This document shows positions 25,542-34,314 of a DNA stretch of 64,000 nucleotides, in pieces. The notes beneath the pieces are model-generated. The model was not told where the DNA came from and made no database searches. It saw nothing but the letters and a program-made list of their open reading frames with translations. Position 1 is the first letter of the stretch. Each line of letters opens with the position of its first letter. This DNA is from Arthrobacter sp. ISL-85 (GTDB taxonomy: Bacteria; Actinomycetota; Actinomycetes; Actinomycetales; Micrococcaceae): the NCBI RefSeq assembly GCF_018613675.1, contig NZ_JAGGPQ010000027.1, forward strand, positions 18,125 through 82,124. The letters run 5' to 3'. A program made the position numbers and the translations under genes.

Positions 25542-26350
25542 CGACGGCGGGGCACGCCATGGCGGGACAGGACAGGCCAATGACCGGCAAGGTCGCGCTG
25601 GTCACCGGGGCGAGCAGGGGCATCGGCGCCGCGATTGCTGCCGTATTTGCCGACGCCGGCGCGCAGGTGGTGCTGGCTGCCCGGGACGGCGACGGCCTGG
25701 CCAGGCAGGCGGAGGCCATTCGCCGGTCCGGGGGCAACGCGTTGCCACTGCCTGTGGATGTGGCCAGTGAGGACTCGGTGGGAGCACTCCTGGCCGAGGT
25801 CCAGCACCGGTTCGGGCGGCTGGACGCGGCCGTCAACAATGCGGCAGGCGGCGGGCGGCCACCAGCTCCGCTCGTCGACTGGACCAGCGCCGAGTTCGAC
25901 AGTGCCATCGCCGTCAGCCTGCGCGGGGTGTTCCTTTGCCTGAAGTACCAAATCGAACTGATGCTGGCAGGCGGGGACGGCGGGGCGATCGTGAACATGT
26001 CCTCCACGGCCGGCGAACAGGGCGTGGCCGGGCTGAGCGGATACGTTGCCAGCAAATTCGGCGTGGGAGGCCTGACCCGGGTGGCGGCCCTTGATTACGC
26101 CGCCCGGGGTATCCGGGTCAACGCGATCGCACCCGGGCCCATCCTCACGGACCGCCTCGCGGCAGCGGGGGATGCCGCGCAGGACCGGGTGGCCGCGTCA
26201 GTGCCGGTGGGCCGCATCGGCACCACCGCGGACGTTGCCGCCGCAGCATTGTGGCTGTGTTCCGAGCAGTCCAGCTTTGTCACCGGTACGGTGCTGGCCG
26301 TCGACGGCGGCCGGCTCGCGGGGACTCCAGCGTTCAACACAAGGACCTAG
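25538..26350 (+). CDS. Short-chain dehydrogenase/reductase
   Basis: ATG 25538 overlaps the preceding stop by 4 bp and gives 270 residues. Classical SDR marks are complete: TGASRGIG for the NAD(P) phosphates, NNAAGG, the catalytic Ser in NMSSTAG, YVASK with Tyr and Lys, and APGPILTDR, with the C-terminal VTGTVLAVDGG. An Ala/Arg pair after strand 2 (VVLAARDGD) suggests NADP(H). The substrate is unknown. An internal ATG at 25580 (MTGKVALVTG) is an alternative start that would remove a non-conserved tail. Confidence 0.93.
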   Translation: MTTAGHAMAGQDRPMTGKVALVTGASRGIGAAIAAVFADAGAQVVLAARDGDGLARQAEAIRRSGGNALPLPVDVASEDSVGALLAEVQHRFGRLDAAVNNAAGGGRPPAPLVDWTSAEFDSAIAVSLRGVFLCLKYQIELMLAGGDGGAIVNMSSTAGEQGVAGLSGYVASKFGVGGLTRVAALDYAARGIRVNAIAPGPILTDRLAAAGDAAQDRVAASVPVGRIGTTADVAAAALWLCSEQSSFVTGTVLAVDGGRLAGTPAFNTRT

Positions 26351-26577
26351 GATGCTTTGTCTTTCTCCATGCAGTGGATGCCGCGTGTAATCCAGCGCTC
26401 CTGTCGCCGTGGCACTGGCAGCAGGAAGTGTAAGGGCACCATCCGGCAATTGCATTCCGGCATCCCCAGACCCCTCACGCCGATAGGGGAGGGCAAACGC
26501 TGTTGACGAGGGGACCAGCTGAACCAGAGAACTACCCGGTGGTCCCGTTGATGTCCATCTTCCTGGACGTGGCTGGA

Positions 26578-27450
26578 CTAAGTCATCACTTGGGAACGGA
26601 TGTAGGCGGCAGCGACGCGCAGAATCTCCTCACCCGCCACGATCCCGGAGGTTGACGTCACACAGAGGTTTGCAAGATGGAAAGCTGCTTCGTCTAGCTC
26701 GCCATGGGCAGGGCGGATTGCTGCGTCAGCCAGCTGCAGAATACCGGCGTCCAGCTTAGAGTCGCCGGCTGCCACTAGCACGTCCACAGGGTGACGGCGA
26801 CGGATCTCAGCGAGAGCTGCCTCCTTGCTGACGGGTGATGGTACGCAGTACAACTTTCTACCCTGCATGGATGTCTTCCATCCCCGTTCGTGACACCATG
26901 CACTTAGTTCTTCGAGATAACCGACCGACAATTCATTACGTTCGACGATGCAGTATACAAACGTGTTTTCAGCTACCCGGCCGCGGAGAACTGCTGCTGG
27001 CTTGGTCGGGCCCAGGAGATGGTCATATACCTCCTCCAAGGGTGCGCAATTATCAGCGACAGCGCCCTGTATGAGGTAAGTCCACCCCGCATCCGGTACT
27101 CCGTCGTGTAACAGGACTGCCCCGTTCGTAGTCACCGCATAGCCTCTGTTACGGCCAGGGATATTCACTCGACGGAATTGCTGCACTGTTCGCGTGGTGA
27201 CGGGAACGAAGATCGCGCCGTGCACAAGGCGTTCCAGGACATTCCACGCTGTGCGCGTCATGAACGATATAGGTGCTCCCTCATATACCTCGGCAACAAC
27301 CAGTGCAGGCGCAGCGTTGTCAGAACACCGCAGTGCCATGGAATTGGCCGAGTAGATAAGCGTCTGGTCAAGGTCGCACGCCACCATCACCGAATAGTTT
27401 TCGGTCGGGCGGATGGCGGGGAATTCCAGCCCTGCAGACAGAGTAGTCAC
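26578..27450 (-). CDS. Ter-island HAD-family hydrolase
   Basis: The start is set at GTG 27450, whose GTGA overlaps the stop of the upstream fusion gene; an earlier start would extend deep into that gene. The 290-residue product has the HAD motif I VACDLDQTLIYS (nucleophile Asp and DxDxT), the Thr of motif II in VPVTTRT, a lysine in PVSKEAAL and the motif IV AAGDSKLDAG. HAD hydrolases are a constant part of the Ter-associated metabolic module, where they are predicted to dephosphorylate a nucleotide-like product. It is the last gene of the minus-strand chain. Confidence 0.85.
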   Translation of the reverse strand: MTTLSAGLEFPAIRPTENYSVMVACDLDQTLIYSANSMALRCSDNAAPALVVAEVYEGAPISFMTRTAWNVLERLVHGAIFVPVTTRTVQQFRRVNIPGRNRGYAVTTNGAVLLHDGVPDAGWTYLIQGAVADNCAPLEEVYDHLLGPTKPAAVLRGRVAENTFVYCIVERNELSVGYLEELSAWCHERGWKTSMQGRKLYCVPSPVSKEAALAEIRRRHPVDVLVAAGDSKLDAGILQLADAAIRPAHGELDEAAFHLANLCVTSTSGIVAGEEILRVAAAYIRSQVMT

Positions 27451-30014
27451 GATACCGCTGACTTCTGCTCGATTTCGGGCATGGACCGAGTACCGGGTAA
27501 CGGATGGATCAGGCCGACACATGTGTATGGAAGGTCATCCACGTAGACCACCTCTACGTCCCGGAGCCTTGCCAGCAGAAGCACGTGCTGCACGTCTTCC
27601 CTAGACGTGGATCTCACCAGGATCTTCCAAGGTACCCGGCGCAGGAGTACCCGAGTAGTTTCGCCAACCCCGGGCTTCACCAAGTTTGTGTTGTTGATTC
27701 CGAAGTCCTTGCTGATCCTCTCGACAGCGGCCCACCCTGACCAGTCTGAGGCTCTGTTCCCGACGGCCTCCGCTGTGTTGGCTTCCGTCGATGTGATGAC
27801 GTTGTCCTGGACGTCAGCGAAGCGTTCGGACACGGCGTTGACGAAGGCCTCGGAAACGTCCCTGGGCGCCAGTTCCCGGTAATACTTTGCCCCATGAAAA
27901 TCGTTGGGGAAGATGAGGTCCCGGTTGAAGACTGTGCGTGACACCAGTCCGGATACGGTTGAGTTCAGGCAGGCAGACGGAATCAGGAAATCGTCTCTAG
28001 TGCCGAATATTTCCGAGCAATGCCCAGGATCAGCAAGCACGGCAAGTTCAGGACTGAACTGTGCTCCGTCGGTGCGCGCGAAGTCGGCCACCGCGGCCTC
28101 AAGTTCACGTGCGATGGCGCCTTTGCCGGTCCATCCATCCACGAACATGATCTGTTCCGGCGCGTAGTGGCTGGCGAGGTAGCTCAGCGCTGTCTGGTCA
28201 AGCCCAATGCCCCGCACGATGCTGGCCGTGTAATGGGGGAGATCGACGCCGTGGACCTGCGTGGCCCACCGCTTCATCAGGATTCCAGCCGGCGTCCCCG
28301 CGCGGGCCAGGGAGACAAGGACGGGAGCGCCCGCCCTGACTGCCAGCACCTGTTCGGTGACACGTCCGACAGCAAATGCCACCCGCGAAGCTGACCTTGA
28401 CAGAGCGGCTTTATATAGTTCCTCATACTCGCTTGAGGGCACATATTCCTGGGGAAGGGACTCCGCATAATTGGCCCGGCCTGACTGGATGGCGGCCTCC
28501 CTCACAGCTGTGGGAGCCTCCAGTTCCGCGAAGCTCAGGTCCTTGATCAACCACCGCACTTCGCTGGCTGCGTAGGAGCCAAAGGAGGGCCCCTGGCCGA
28601 ACTCGGGGAACGGCCGCTCCGCTGGAAGCAAAACAACCTGCACGCTGGCCCCCGTCGTCGAAACGGCCTCTGCAATGCATCCAGGTCCCGTCAATGCGGC
28701 TGTTTGTGTTCCCGGTTCCGCCAAGATCACCACCCGGTCAAACCGCTGGCCGGCGTGGTTGAAGTTATAGGCATACCGTCGGCCGGGACCGTCCGTGGTT
28801 GCATCGTGGCTGTTGAAGGTCACGGCCGAACGAACCGGATATCCTTCACGGTCAATCACGGTAATGGGGGAGCGGGTGCTGGTGGAGTATCTGACCGATA
28901 CCCCAGGTAGCCGTTGCTGCAGAGCGGACGCGATGGCCAACGGCAGCGCCATAAATTCCTCGGTGGCCAGGATCAGCAGCCGGCCTGTCGCCGGCACCAC
29001 GGTGGCCATTTTCTCGGCAACGCGGTCAGCGGCACTGCAGACCGTGGCGCCGGCGCTGTTCCCGAACCGGGCACTTCGGATCGGTTCCACGCTGCGGGTG
29101 AGGTCCAGCACGGACACATGGCCACATTTCGGTGCGGGGACCGGCTCGTTGGCGAAGCGGCTCACAAACGAGGCTGCCTTGGCGGGCAGGTCGCCGGGCA
29201 CAGCGATGTCGCCGTTGGCAAGACTCACTACGGTGATTCGGCAGTCCAGCTTGAAGGCCAGTTCGTCCAGCCGGTTCCGGTCCTCGGCCGGCCGCAGGTC
29301 AATCAGGGAAGCAACAATGTATTGCCGGTGTGGGGCCGTGGCGTGGAGAGCGGTGATGGTGTTGACAACAGTTGCGCCGGTGCTCAGCTCATCGTCCACC
29401 AGCACAATCGTGCCGGTACCACTGAGTGCCGAATGCCGGGTGGGGAGTAACTGGTGGGATGTTGCATGAGAGTGCGATTCTTCGAAGGCCGCGTAGGGGC
29501 GAACTGCATCCGTGCCGGCGGCCACATGGCGGGTGGAATGAATGTAGTAGGACCCTAGTGAATCGGCCACCAGCTGGCCCAGGCCTGTCGCGGTCTCGGC
29601 ATAGCCGATGGTGGCCACGTCAGGACATGCTGGCTGGACGTGCAGGTCTCGGCACAGGTCAGCGATTGCGACTGCCCGGTCAGCCTCTGCAATTGGGTTC
29701 CCCGCCAGTAGATCCTCTAACCGGGACGCCGCGTCTGCGATGCGGCTGTCGGTGTCGGAGAGTGGGCTGAGAGCATGACGCACCTGCAGGCCCAACAACA
29801 GACCCGCCGCCACCGCGATTCCGGGCTCGGTAGGCACATGTTTTGCCAAGATCCGCGAGACCAGCAGGTGGGCCCGCTTGGGGTTCCGCCGCAGGGCCAA
29901 GTCCACCAGGGCCGTGACCGGCAAGAGGCCGGGACGGGAGCTGGGCGAGACCGCGAATCCCCATTCAGCGAAGCTCGCTTCGTGCTCCGTAAGTGTGGAT
30001 TTGGCGACTGTCAT
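27447..30014 (-). CDS. Phosphoribosyltransferase/TRSP - StiP/PELOTA fusion protein
   Basis: The 855-residue protein joins two parts that are usually separate genes in Ter islands. The N-terminal part (about 1-480) is a phosphoribosyltransferase with the PRPP loop VDDELSTGAT at 206-215, then a TRSP-like region. The C-terminal part (about 480-855) resembles the StiP family, with LVSLARAGTPAGILMKRW and FVDGWTGKGAI. It closes with a PELOTA-like RNA-binding segment (VPWKILVRSTS; VDDLPYTCVGLIHP). In published analysis of Ter systems these domains were predicted to build a nucleoside-like compound. The stop overlaps the HAD start and the ATG overlaps the aldolase stop (ATGA), so the three are coupled. 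Activity is not experimentally established. Confidence 0.8.
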   Translation of the reverse strand: MTVAKSTLTEHEASFAEWGFAVSPSSRPGLLPVTALVDLALRRNPKRAHLLVSRILAKHVPTEPGIAVAAGLLLGLQVRHALSPLSDTDSRIADAASRLEDLLAGNPIAEADRAVAIADLCRDLHVQPACPDVATIGYAETATGLGQLVADSLGSYYIHSTRHVAAGTDAVRPYAAFEESHSHATSHQLLPTRHSALSGTGTIVLVDDELSTGATVVNTITALHATAPHRQYIVASLIDLRPAEDRNRLDELAFKLDCRITVVSLANGDIAVPGDLPAKAASFVSRFANEPVPAPKCGHVSVLDLTRSVEPIRSARFGNSAGATVCSAADRVAEKMATVVPATGRLLILATEEFMALPLAIASALQQRLPGVSVRYSTSTRSPITVIDREGYPVRSAVTFNSHDATTDGPGRRYAYNFNHAGQRFDRVVILAEPGTQTAALTGPGCIAEAVSTTGASVQVVLLPAERPFPEFGQGPSFGSYAASEVRWLIKDLSFAELEAPTAVREAAIQSGRANYAESLPQEYVPSSEYEELYKAALSRSASRVAFAVGRVTEQVLAVRAGAPVLVSLARAGTPAGILMKRWATQVHGVDLPHYTASIVRGIGLDQTALSYLASHYAPEQIMFVDGWTGKGAIARELEAAVADFARTDGAQFSPELAVLADPGHCSEIFGTRDDFLIPSACLNSTVSGLVSRTVFNRDLIFPNDFHGAKYYRELAPRDVSEAFVNAVSERFADVQDNVITSTEANTAEAVGNRASDWSGWAAVERISKDFGINNTNLVKPGVGETTRVLLRRVPWKILVRSTSREDVQHVLLLARLRDVEVVYVDDLPYTCVGLIHPLPGTRSMPEIEQKSAVS

Positions 30015-31198
30015 TTCATACTCGCTTCCAGGAGCTCTGCAAAACTGATCCCGTGGTTTGCCACCCCGAAGGCCCTGGCCCGCAGCAGGGTTCGTTCAGC
30101 CCAAGATCGGTGGGGCTTGTGCTCGTTCATCTTGTTTCCATAAGAGGAGGCCTGCACCCCGCCGGAAAGTCCGGCCGCGATGTCAGTTGCGTCCAGGTAC
30201 TCCTCGTGGCTGACAACGGACATCGAATGCACCACAGGGACGTGGCTTGGGTGAATGACGGTTTTCCCCAGCAGGCCATTTGCCTGGTCGAGCTCGATTT
30301 CGCGGATCAGCCCATCGAGGTTCTCCAACAGCAGACGCTGGCGGAGTGCCTCCTCGTTGACATTGCTGAACGGCGTCACCCGCAGAAGGGGGCGCAGGAC
30401 GCGCTCTTTGTTGGAGAAGTGCTCCCACACGGGGCCAGTTATGACCCAACTGCTGCCTGTCCGGCCGAAAACATTCACGACGTCGCCAATCACGTTGGCT
30501 ACCACATTGACGTCGTAGATGGTCAGGTCTCGTGACCTTCGAAGCCCGAATGCGCCGGACATGTCTGTGGCTCCAACGCGGATGCACAGAACCAGGTCGC
30601 GGTTGGTGGTGATCACGGTCAGTGCGCTGTGGAGGGCAGCCGTTCTTGTCTCGAGATGAGTGGTGACGGGGTCCTCGATGATGGGCATGGCCAGGAGCGG
30701 CGGCAGTTTTCGCGTAGGTTCCGTTCGACCGGCCTCATGGTTAAGCTGGCGCAGAGCCTCAAAAAAGGCGAGTCCCTGGCCCGTTTCGTTCTCAAATTTG
30801 GGCAGGACGAAGCCCGCCAGGACGTCGAGCGTGGACCCTGCGCGCCGCCCGATATTGAGCAGTTGTTCGGGGGTCCGGCACCTGATGAACAGGAGCGGGA
30901 GCACCGCACCAGATGGCTGGGCGGCAAGTTCAGCAAGCGCGTCAAGGAGATTTGCTTCGGCTTCTGCTACGTCGTCGTCCGCCACGGAGTCCTCTAAGCA
31001 GAGGACGAAGCTGATGCAGCCGCGTTCCGTCTGTTTGAGCACAGCCTTCGCCAGACTCGGTCGGTTCGCAGGCGCGTAGAGGGTCGCGCCGAGGGCGACG
31101 GCGAGCAGGTTTGGGTGGGAGGTTCGAAATAGTTCTTCGGGAGGTAGGAGGAAGAGCCGCTCGCGTTCCGACTGGCTCAAATATCTGAAGTGTCTCAT
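30011..31198 (-). CDS. CitE-like HpcH/HpaI aldolase of the Ter module
   Basis: The 395-residue product has CitE-barrel features: LCLEDSVADDD carrying a metal-binding acidic pair, AMPIIEDP at the next acidic strand, IRVGATDMSGAFGLRR, and GKTVIHPSHV near the C-terminus. Family members cleave or condense C-C bonds using acyl-CoA or keto acids with a divalent metal. In Ter gene sets this protein is grouped with the phosphoribosyltransferase and the HAD hydrolase. Its stop overlaps the fusion gene start by 4 bp. The start at 31198 follows GGGAACAC, a weak ribosome site. Confidence 0.85.
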   Translation of the reverse strand: MRHFRYLSQSERERLFLLPPEELFRTSHPNLLAVALGATLYAPANRPSLAKAVLKQTERGCISFVLCLEDSVADDDVAEAEANLLDALAELAAQPSGAVLPLLFIRCRTPEQLLNIGRRAGSTLDVLAGFVLPKFENETGQGLAFFEALRQLNHEAGRTEPTRKLPPLLAMPIIEDPVTTHLETRTAALHSALTVITTNRDLVLCIRVGATDMSGAFGLRRSRDLTIYDVNVVANVIGDVVNVFGRTGSSWVITGPVWEHFSNKERVLRPLLRVTPFSNVNEEALRQRLLLENLDGLIREIELDQANGLLGKTVIHPSHVPVVHSMSVVSHEEYLDATDIAAGLSGGVQASSYGNKMNEHKPHRSWAERTLLRARAFGVANHGISFAELLEASMK

Positions 31199-31228
31199 GT
31201 GTTCCCCAAATGGGTCGCTGACCAGACG

Positions 31229-31993
31229 CTAGCGGCGACCAGTATGCATGTGCGACGGAGTGGTCATGGTGAAACCGAAGGCAGCCCAGATGGTCTGGTC
31301 GTTTGCGGCCTCGACGTACTCCGCACGAAGTTCAAGGAGGCTGTCGATGCGGGAGATATAAAGGACAGCACTCTTGCCGTCCGCGGTATTGGGTGAGACG
31401 GCCAGCGCGGCCTCCCCAAATATGCTGACAACCAGTGGCACGTCCTGCGCGATGAAGATCGCGCGCCGAAACCGTTTGACGTGTCGGAGAGTGATGGCAG
31501 CGGACCCCTCGTGGAATGCTACCAGTTTTCGGTTTCCGGCGGTCGGGCAGGCAACCCCGGCTGTCTCTCCGTGGACGCTTTCAGCACCGGTCACCTGGTC
31601 GACATCCTCCCAGGCTGTGGACCGCGCGCCGTGTACCAGTAGCGTACCTATGCTGGACTGCCGTGCATTGAGCCGCACAATTGGCGCATCTTCCGCCATC
31701 TGGCGAGTGTCCGTGAATCCCGGTGCGCTGAAAAGCCAGGCGGATTCAAGGACCGGCGCAAGCGGGGTGGGACCCGTACTCTCGTGGGCGGAAGGCCCTC
31801 CGGTGCCAGAACCGACGGTGCCCGCCCGGGGGCGGTCCAAGCTGAGCCCGGAAGACGGCGCAGGGCGCAATGTTTCGTCTGTGCGTGTCGCGGGGATGCG
31901 GTGGGGGCTAGGCCCGGCGGCCACGGAGTCGGGCCGGCGGCGGCGGGACAGGTAGGTGATGTCTGGGCGCGGGCGTCGCGCGGAGTGATGCAT
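31229..31993 (-). CDS. Divergent Ter-associated hypothetical protein
   Basis: ATG 31993 follows the TerD stop by one base and gives 254 residues. The first 100 residues are basic, Pro/Ser-rich and probably disordered. The rest is a compact beta-rich domain (IVRLNARQSSIGTLLVHG through AVLYISRIDSLLELRAEYV) ending in IWAAFGFTM. Position and fold pattern suggest a relation to TerD-like proteins, but the TerD calcium motif (GDN-GDDE) is missing, so I treat the family as unknown. Tight spacing places it in the same operon. Confidence 0.6.
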   Translation of the reverse strand: MHHSARRPRPDITYLSRRRRPDSVAAGPSPHRIPATRTDETLRPAPSSGLSLDRPRAGTVGSGTGGPSAHESTGPTPLAPVLESAWLFSAPGFTDTRQMAEDAPIVRLNARQSSIGTLLVHGARSTAWEDVDQVTGAESVHGETAGVACPTAGNRKLVAFHEGSAAITLRHVKRFRRAIFIAQDVPLVVSIFGEAALAVSPNTADGKSAVLYISRIDSLLELRAEYVEAANDQTIWAAFGFTMTTPSHMHTGRR

Positions 31994-31994
31994 G

Positions 31995-32546
31995 TCAGAG
32001 CGCCAGCTTGTAGTCGGTGGCCACACCGGTAAGCCCGTTCTGGTAGCCCTGGCCGATGGCCCGGAACTTCCAGCCGCCGCTGTGCCGGTAGAGTTCCCCG
32101 AACAGCATGGCTTTGACCTGCATTTGGTTTCCGGACGGGATATCGAAGCGCAAGAGTTCACGATTGTTCTCGTCAGCCACCCGCACGTAGGCGTTCTTGA
32201 CGGCGCTGAAATTCCCCGGCCCGCGCAGATCTGGGTCGACGTAGACAACGAAGGCAATTTTCCGCACGTCCTCTGGCACCGAGGCCAGGTCGACATCGAT
32301 TTGCTCCTGGTCGTCAGTCCCGACGAATTCCATGCTGCCCTCGGGGGTCGTCAGCTGGTTGAAGAACACCAGATGGTCGTCGGAGAGGGCCAGCCCGTCC
32401 TGGCCGCACATTATGGCCATTGGAACAAGCTCGGCCTGGGGTCCGAGGCTTTGGGTAATGGTCCAGCCGAAGGCGACGAGAACTTTGCGGAGGCCGGGAT
32501 TCTCGGCCGTCAGGGCAGCGTTGCTGCCCGGGATCATTGAAGCCAC
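31995..32546 (-). CDS. TerD-family protein (divergent member)
   Basis: The 183-residue TerD-domain protein keeps the core signature: HLVFFNQ, IDVDLASVPEDVRKIAFVVYV, NAYVRVADENN and the closing ELYRHSGGWKFRAIGQGY. TerD domains bind calcium and mediate membrane-associated stress complexes. Compared with the paralogues at 34315 and 34967, the N-terminal NLSLTK repeat and the GDN-GDDE calcium loop are altered (FVGTDDQEQ), suggesting weaker or different ion binding. The ATG touches the stop of the 171-residue gene upstream. Confidence 0.88.
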   Translation of the reverse strand: MASMIPGSNAALTAENPGLRKVLVAFGWTITQSLGPQAELVPMAIMCGQDGLALSDDHLVFFNQLTTPEGSMEFVGTDDQEQIDVDLASVPEDVRKIAFVVYVDPDLRGPGNFSAVKNAYVRVADENNRELLRFDIPSGNQMQVKAMLFGELYRHSGGWKFRAIGQGYQNGLTGVATDYKLAL

Positions 32547-33061
32547 TAGCTTCCTTCCAGGTGAAGACTGCCAAGATCGAACTTGTCCTGGAGAAACCGG
32601 CCGTGGATCGCCAGTTCGGTGGCGGCCCCACTGCGCACCTGCTGGTTAAGGTTTTGGACAGTGGAATGCAGAGTTGCGAGCTGCGCCAGCAGGGTGGCCG
32701 TTTCGTGGGAACCATGCACGCGGACCGATTTGGGCAGCATCAGGTAGGTCCTCAGAGAAGTGGGAAGGTAATCGCAGATGATCGCCCCGGCGAGGACCAC
32801 CTGCTCGGTGGCGGCGCCGGTCTGTTGCATATGGACCACCAAGGTCGCGAGAAGGTCGTCTATTTGCCGGAACTGCGAGTAGACCCCAGTGGGCACTTCG
32901 CCTCCGGCCCGTCGAGTTTCGCTGCGGAGGGCGTCCAGCGCCGCCCCACTGGCACCAAGATCCACGGTGTTCTGGTCGAGCACGGGCGCTGTTCCCTGTT
33001 CGGCGTCGGAGCTGCGGGCAGCAGCGGCGCTGAACAGGGACCCAAGGAACTTACCGACCAT
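32546..33061 (-). CDS. Hypothetical helical protein next to TelA
   Basis: The 171-residue product has no recognised domain. It is mostly helical (YSQFRQIDDLLATLVVHMQQTG; HETATLLAQLATLHSTVQNLNQQV) and begins with a short hydrophobic patch FLGSLFSAAAA. TelA genes often sit beside an XpaC-type partner and this gene occupies that position, but I see no sequence proof that it is XpaC. Its stop overlaps the next TerD start by one base, and it begins 30 bp after TelA. Confidence 0.6.
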   Translation of the reverse strand: MVGKFLGSLFSAAAARSSDAEQGTAPVLDQNTVDLGASGAALDALRSETRRAGGEVPTGVYSQFRQIDDLLATLVVHMQQTGAATEQVVLAGAIICDYLPTSLRTYLMLPKSVRVHGSHETATLLAQLATLHSTVQNLNQQVRSGAATELAIHGRFLQDKFDLGSLHLEGS

Positions 33062-33091
33062 GCCGCGATCGGGCCAGTCGTTGTGCCTGCA

Positions 33092-34288
33092 CTAGTTGCC
33101 TTCTTGTTGACGGACGCGCTCTAGGTAAGGCCTGGCCCGCTCCAGACCCGTCTCGAGGGCATGCACGGTGCCTTCCATGCTCTTGTTGGCTTGGGACCGG
33201 AAGGTGTCGATGGCGTCAATGGTCTGGAAGACGTTGTCGAAGGCCCTCTGCAGTGTTTCAACGCTGACCCCGGAACTCGCAGCCTGCTGGTGGATCCTTG
33301 CCGTCTGGTCCTTGAGCATCTCGGACGTCTTGAGGATCATGTTGTTCGTCGTCGTGTTGATGGCGTCGATCTGGTCCAGCACCATCTTCTGGTTGGCAAG
33401 GGCCTGGGCCACAATCACGGCGGTACGCAGCGCCGAGATTGTCGTAGTGCGGGCCCGCTCGACGCCCTTGATCAGTTCGGTGTTGTTTTTGCGGATCATG
33501 TCGATTGCCAGGTAACCCTGTACCGAGACGGCCAACTGGGTCAGGATGTCCTGGTGCCGCTGGCGGATCGGATAAAGCACGTCCGAGTCGAGCTTGCCGG
33601 CCTCCTCGATCTGGCCCTGCATCTTCATCTCGTCGATTCGGCTTGCAGTTGCGGTGTCCAGCGCCTTGGCGAACACCGCATATTCGCTCAGTCCCTGCAT
33701 GGTCTCCCACAGCCGGGTCTTTTCCTCCGCGAGCGAGGCATTGTCCTTGAGTAAGGCGTCTTGGCCTGCCATCAGGGACTTTATGATCTTGTCCAGCTGG
33801 GTCTGGGCGCTCTCGTAGCGTTGGAAATACTTCGCGAGCTTGTTACCGCCCGGGATAATGCCCAAGATCTTCCTGCCCACGCCCAAATCAGCATTGTTCG
33901 GCGTCAGGTCCTCCACTGTCGAGCGGAGCTCACCCAGTGTTGAGGCAACCTGCACTTGAGCGTTGTTGCCGGACTTCTTCGCCCCGGCCAACGATGTGGA
34001 TGACCGCTCCAGCAGCCGGCTGGAGGTGTTGGCGGAGGCCACAAGTTGCTGGCCGCCAAGCCGGTTGATGCCATCGATCTTGCTGGAGTACTCGGGGCTG
34101 AACGGGCTCATTGCCGCCACCTCGCTGACGAAGGCGCGAGCCTGGGCATTGATCTCCTGCTGGCGTTCGGCCGGCACCGGGACCATGCCGGGGGCATCGT
34201 CGACCTTGACGATGTCGACGGTTTCCGGTGCGTTCAGTACCAGCGGCGTCGATGCGGCGGCCTCCGGCGGTGTCAGTTGCATACTCAT
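33092..34288 (-). CDS. telA: TelA toxic-anion-resistance family protein
   Basis: The start is ATG 34288 (MSMQLTPPEA); upstream frame is not protein-like. The 398-residue product is almost wholly helical, with the TelA core KILGIIPGGNKLAKYFQRYESAQTQLDKIIKSL and DVLYPIRQRHQDILTQLAVSVQGY, then ANQKMVLDQIDAINTTTNNMILKTSEML. TelA proteins are dynamin-like or scaffold-like cytosolic partners of TerD proteins in resistance to tellurite, phage and some bacteriocins; the mechanism is not settled. It lies between TerD paralogues. Confidence 0.92.
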   Translation of the reverse strand: MSMQLTPPEAAASTPLVLNAPETVDIVKVDDAPGMVPVPAERQQEINAQARAFVSEVAAMSPFSPEYSSKIDGINRLGGQQLVASANTSSRLLERSSTSLAGAKKSGNNAQVQVASTLGELRSTVEDLTPNNADLGVGRKILGIIPGGNKLAKYFQRYESAQTQLDKIIKSLMAGQDALLKDNASLAEEKTRLWETMQGLSEYAVFAKALDTATASRIDEMKMQGQIEEAGKLDSDVLYPIRQRHQDILTQLAVSVQGYLAIDMIRKNNTELIKGVERARTTTISALRTAVIVAQALANQKMVLDQIDAINTTTNNMILKTSEMLKDQTARIHQQAASSGVSVETLQRAFDNVFQTIDAIDTFRSQANKSMEGTVHALETGLERARPYLERVRQQEGN

Positions 34289-34314
34289 GGTCCGTCTCTC
34301 TTTCTGTGGGGTAC

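Noticed and set aside
28795..29469. 224-codon plus-strand frame inside the Ter fusion gene region
   Set aside because: It is antisense to the PRTase domain, Ser/Arg-rich, with no ribosome site.
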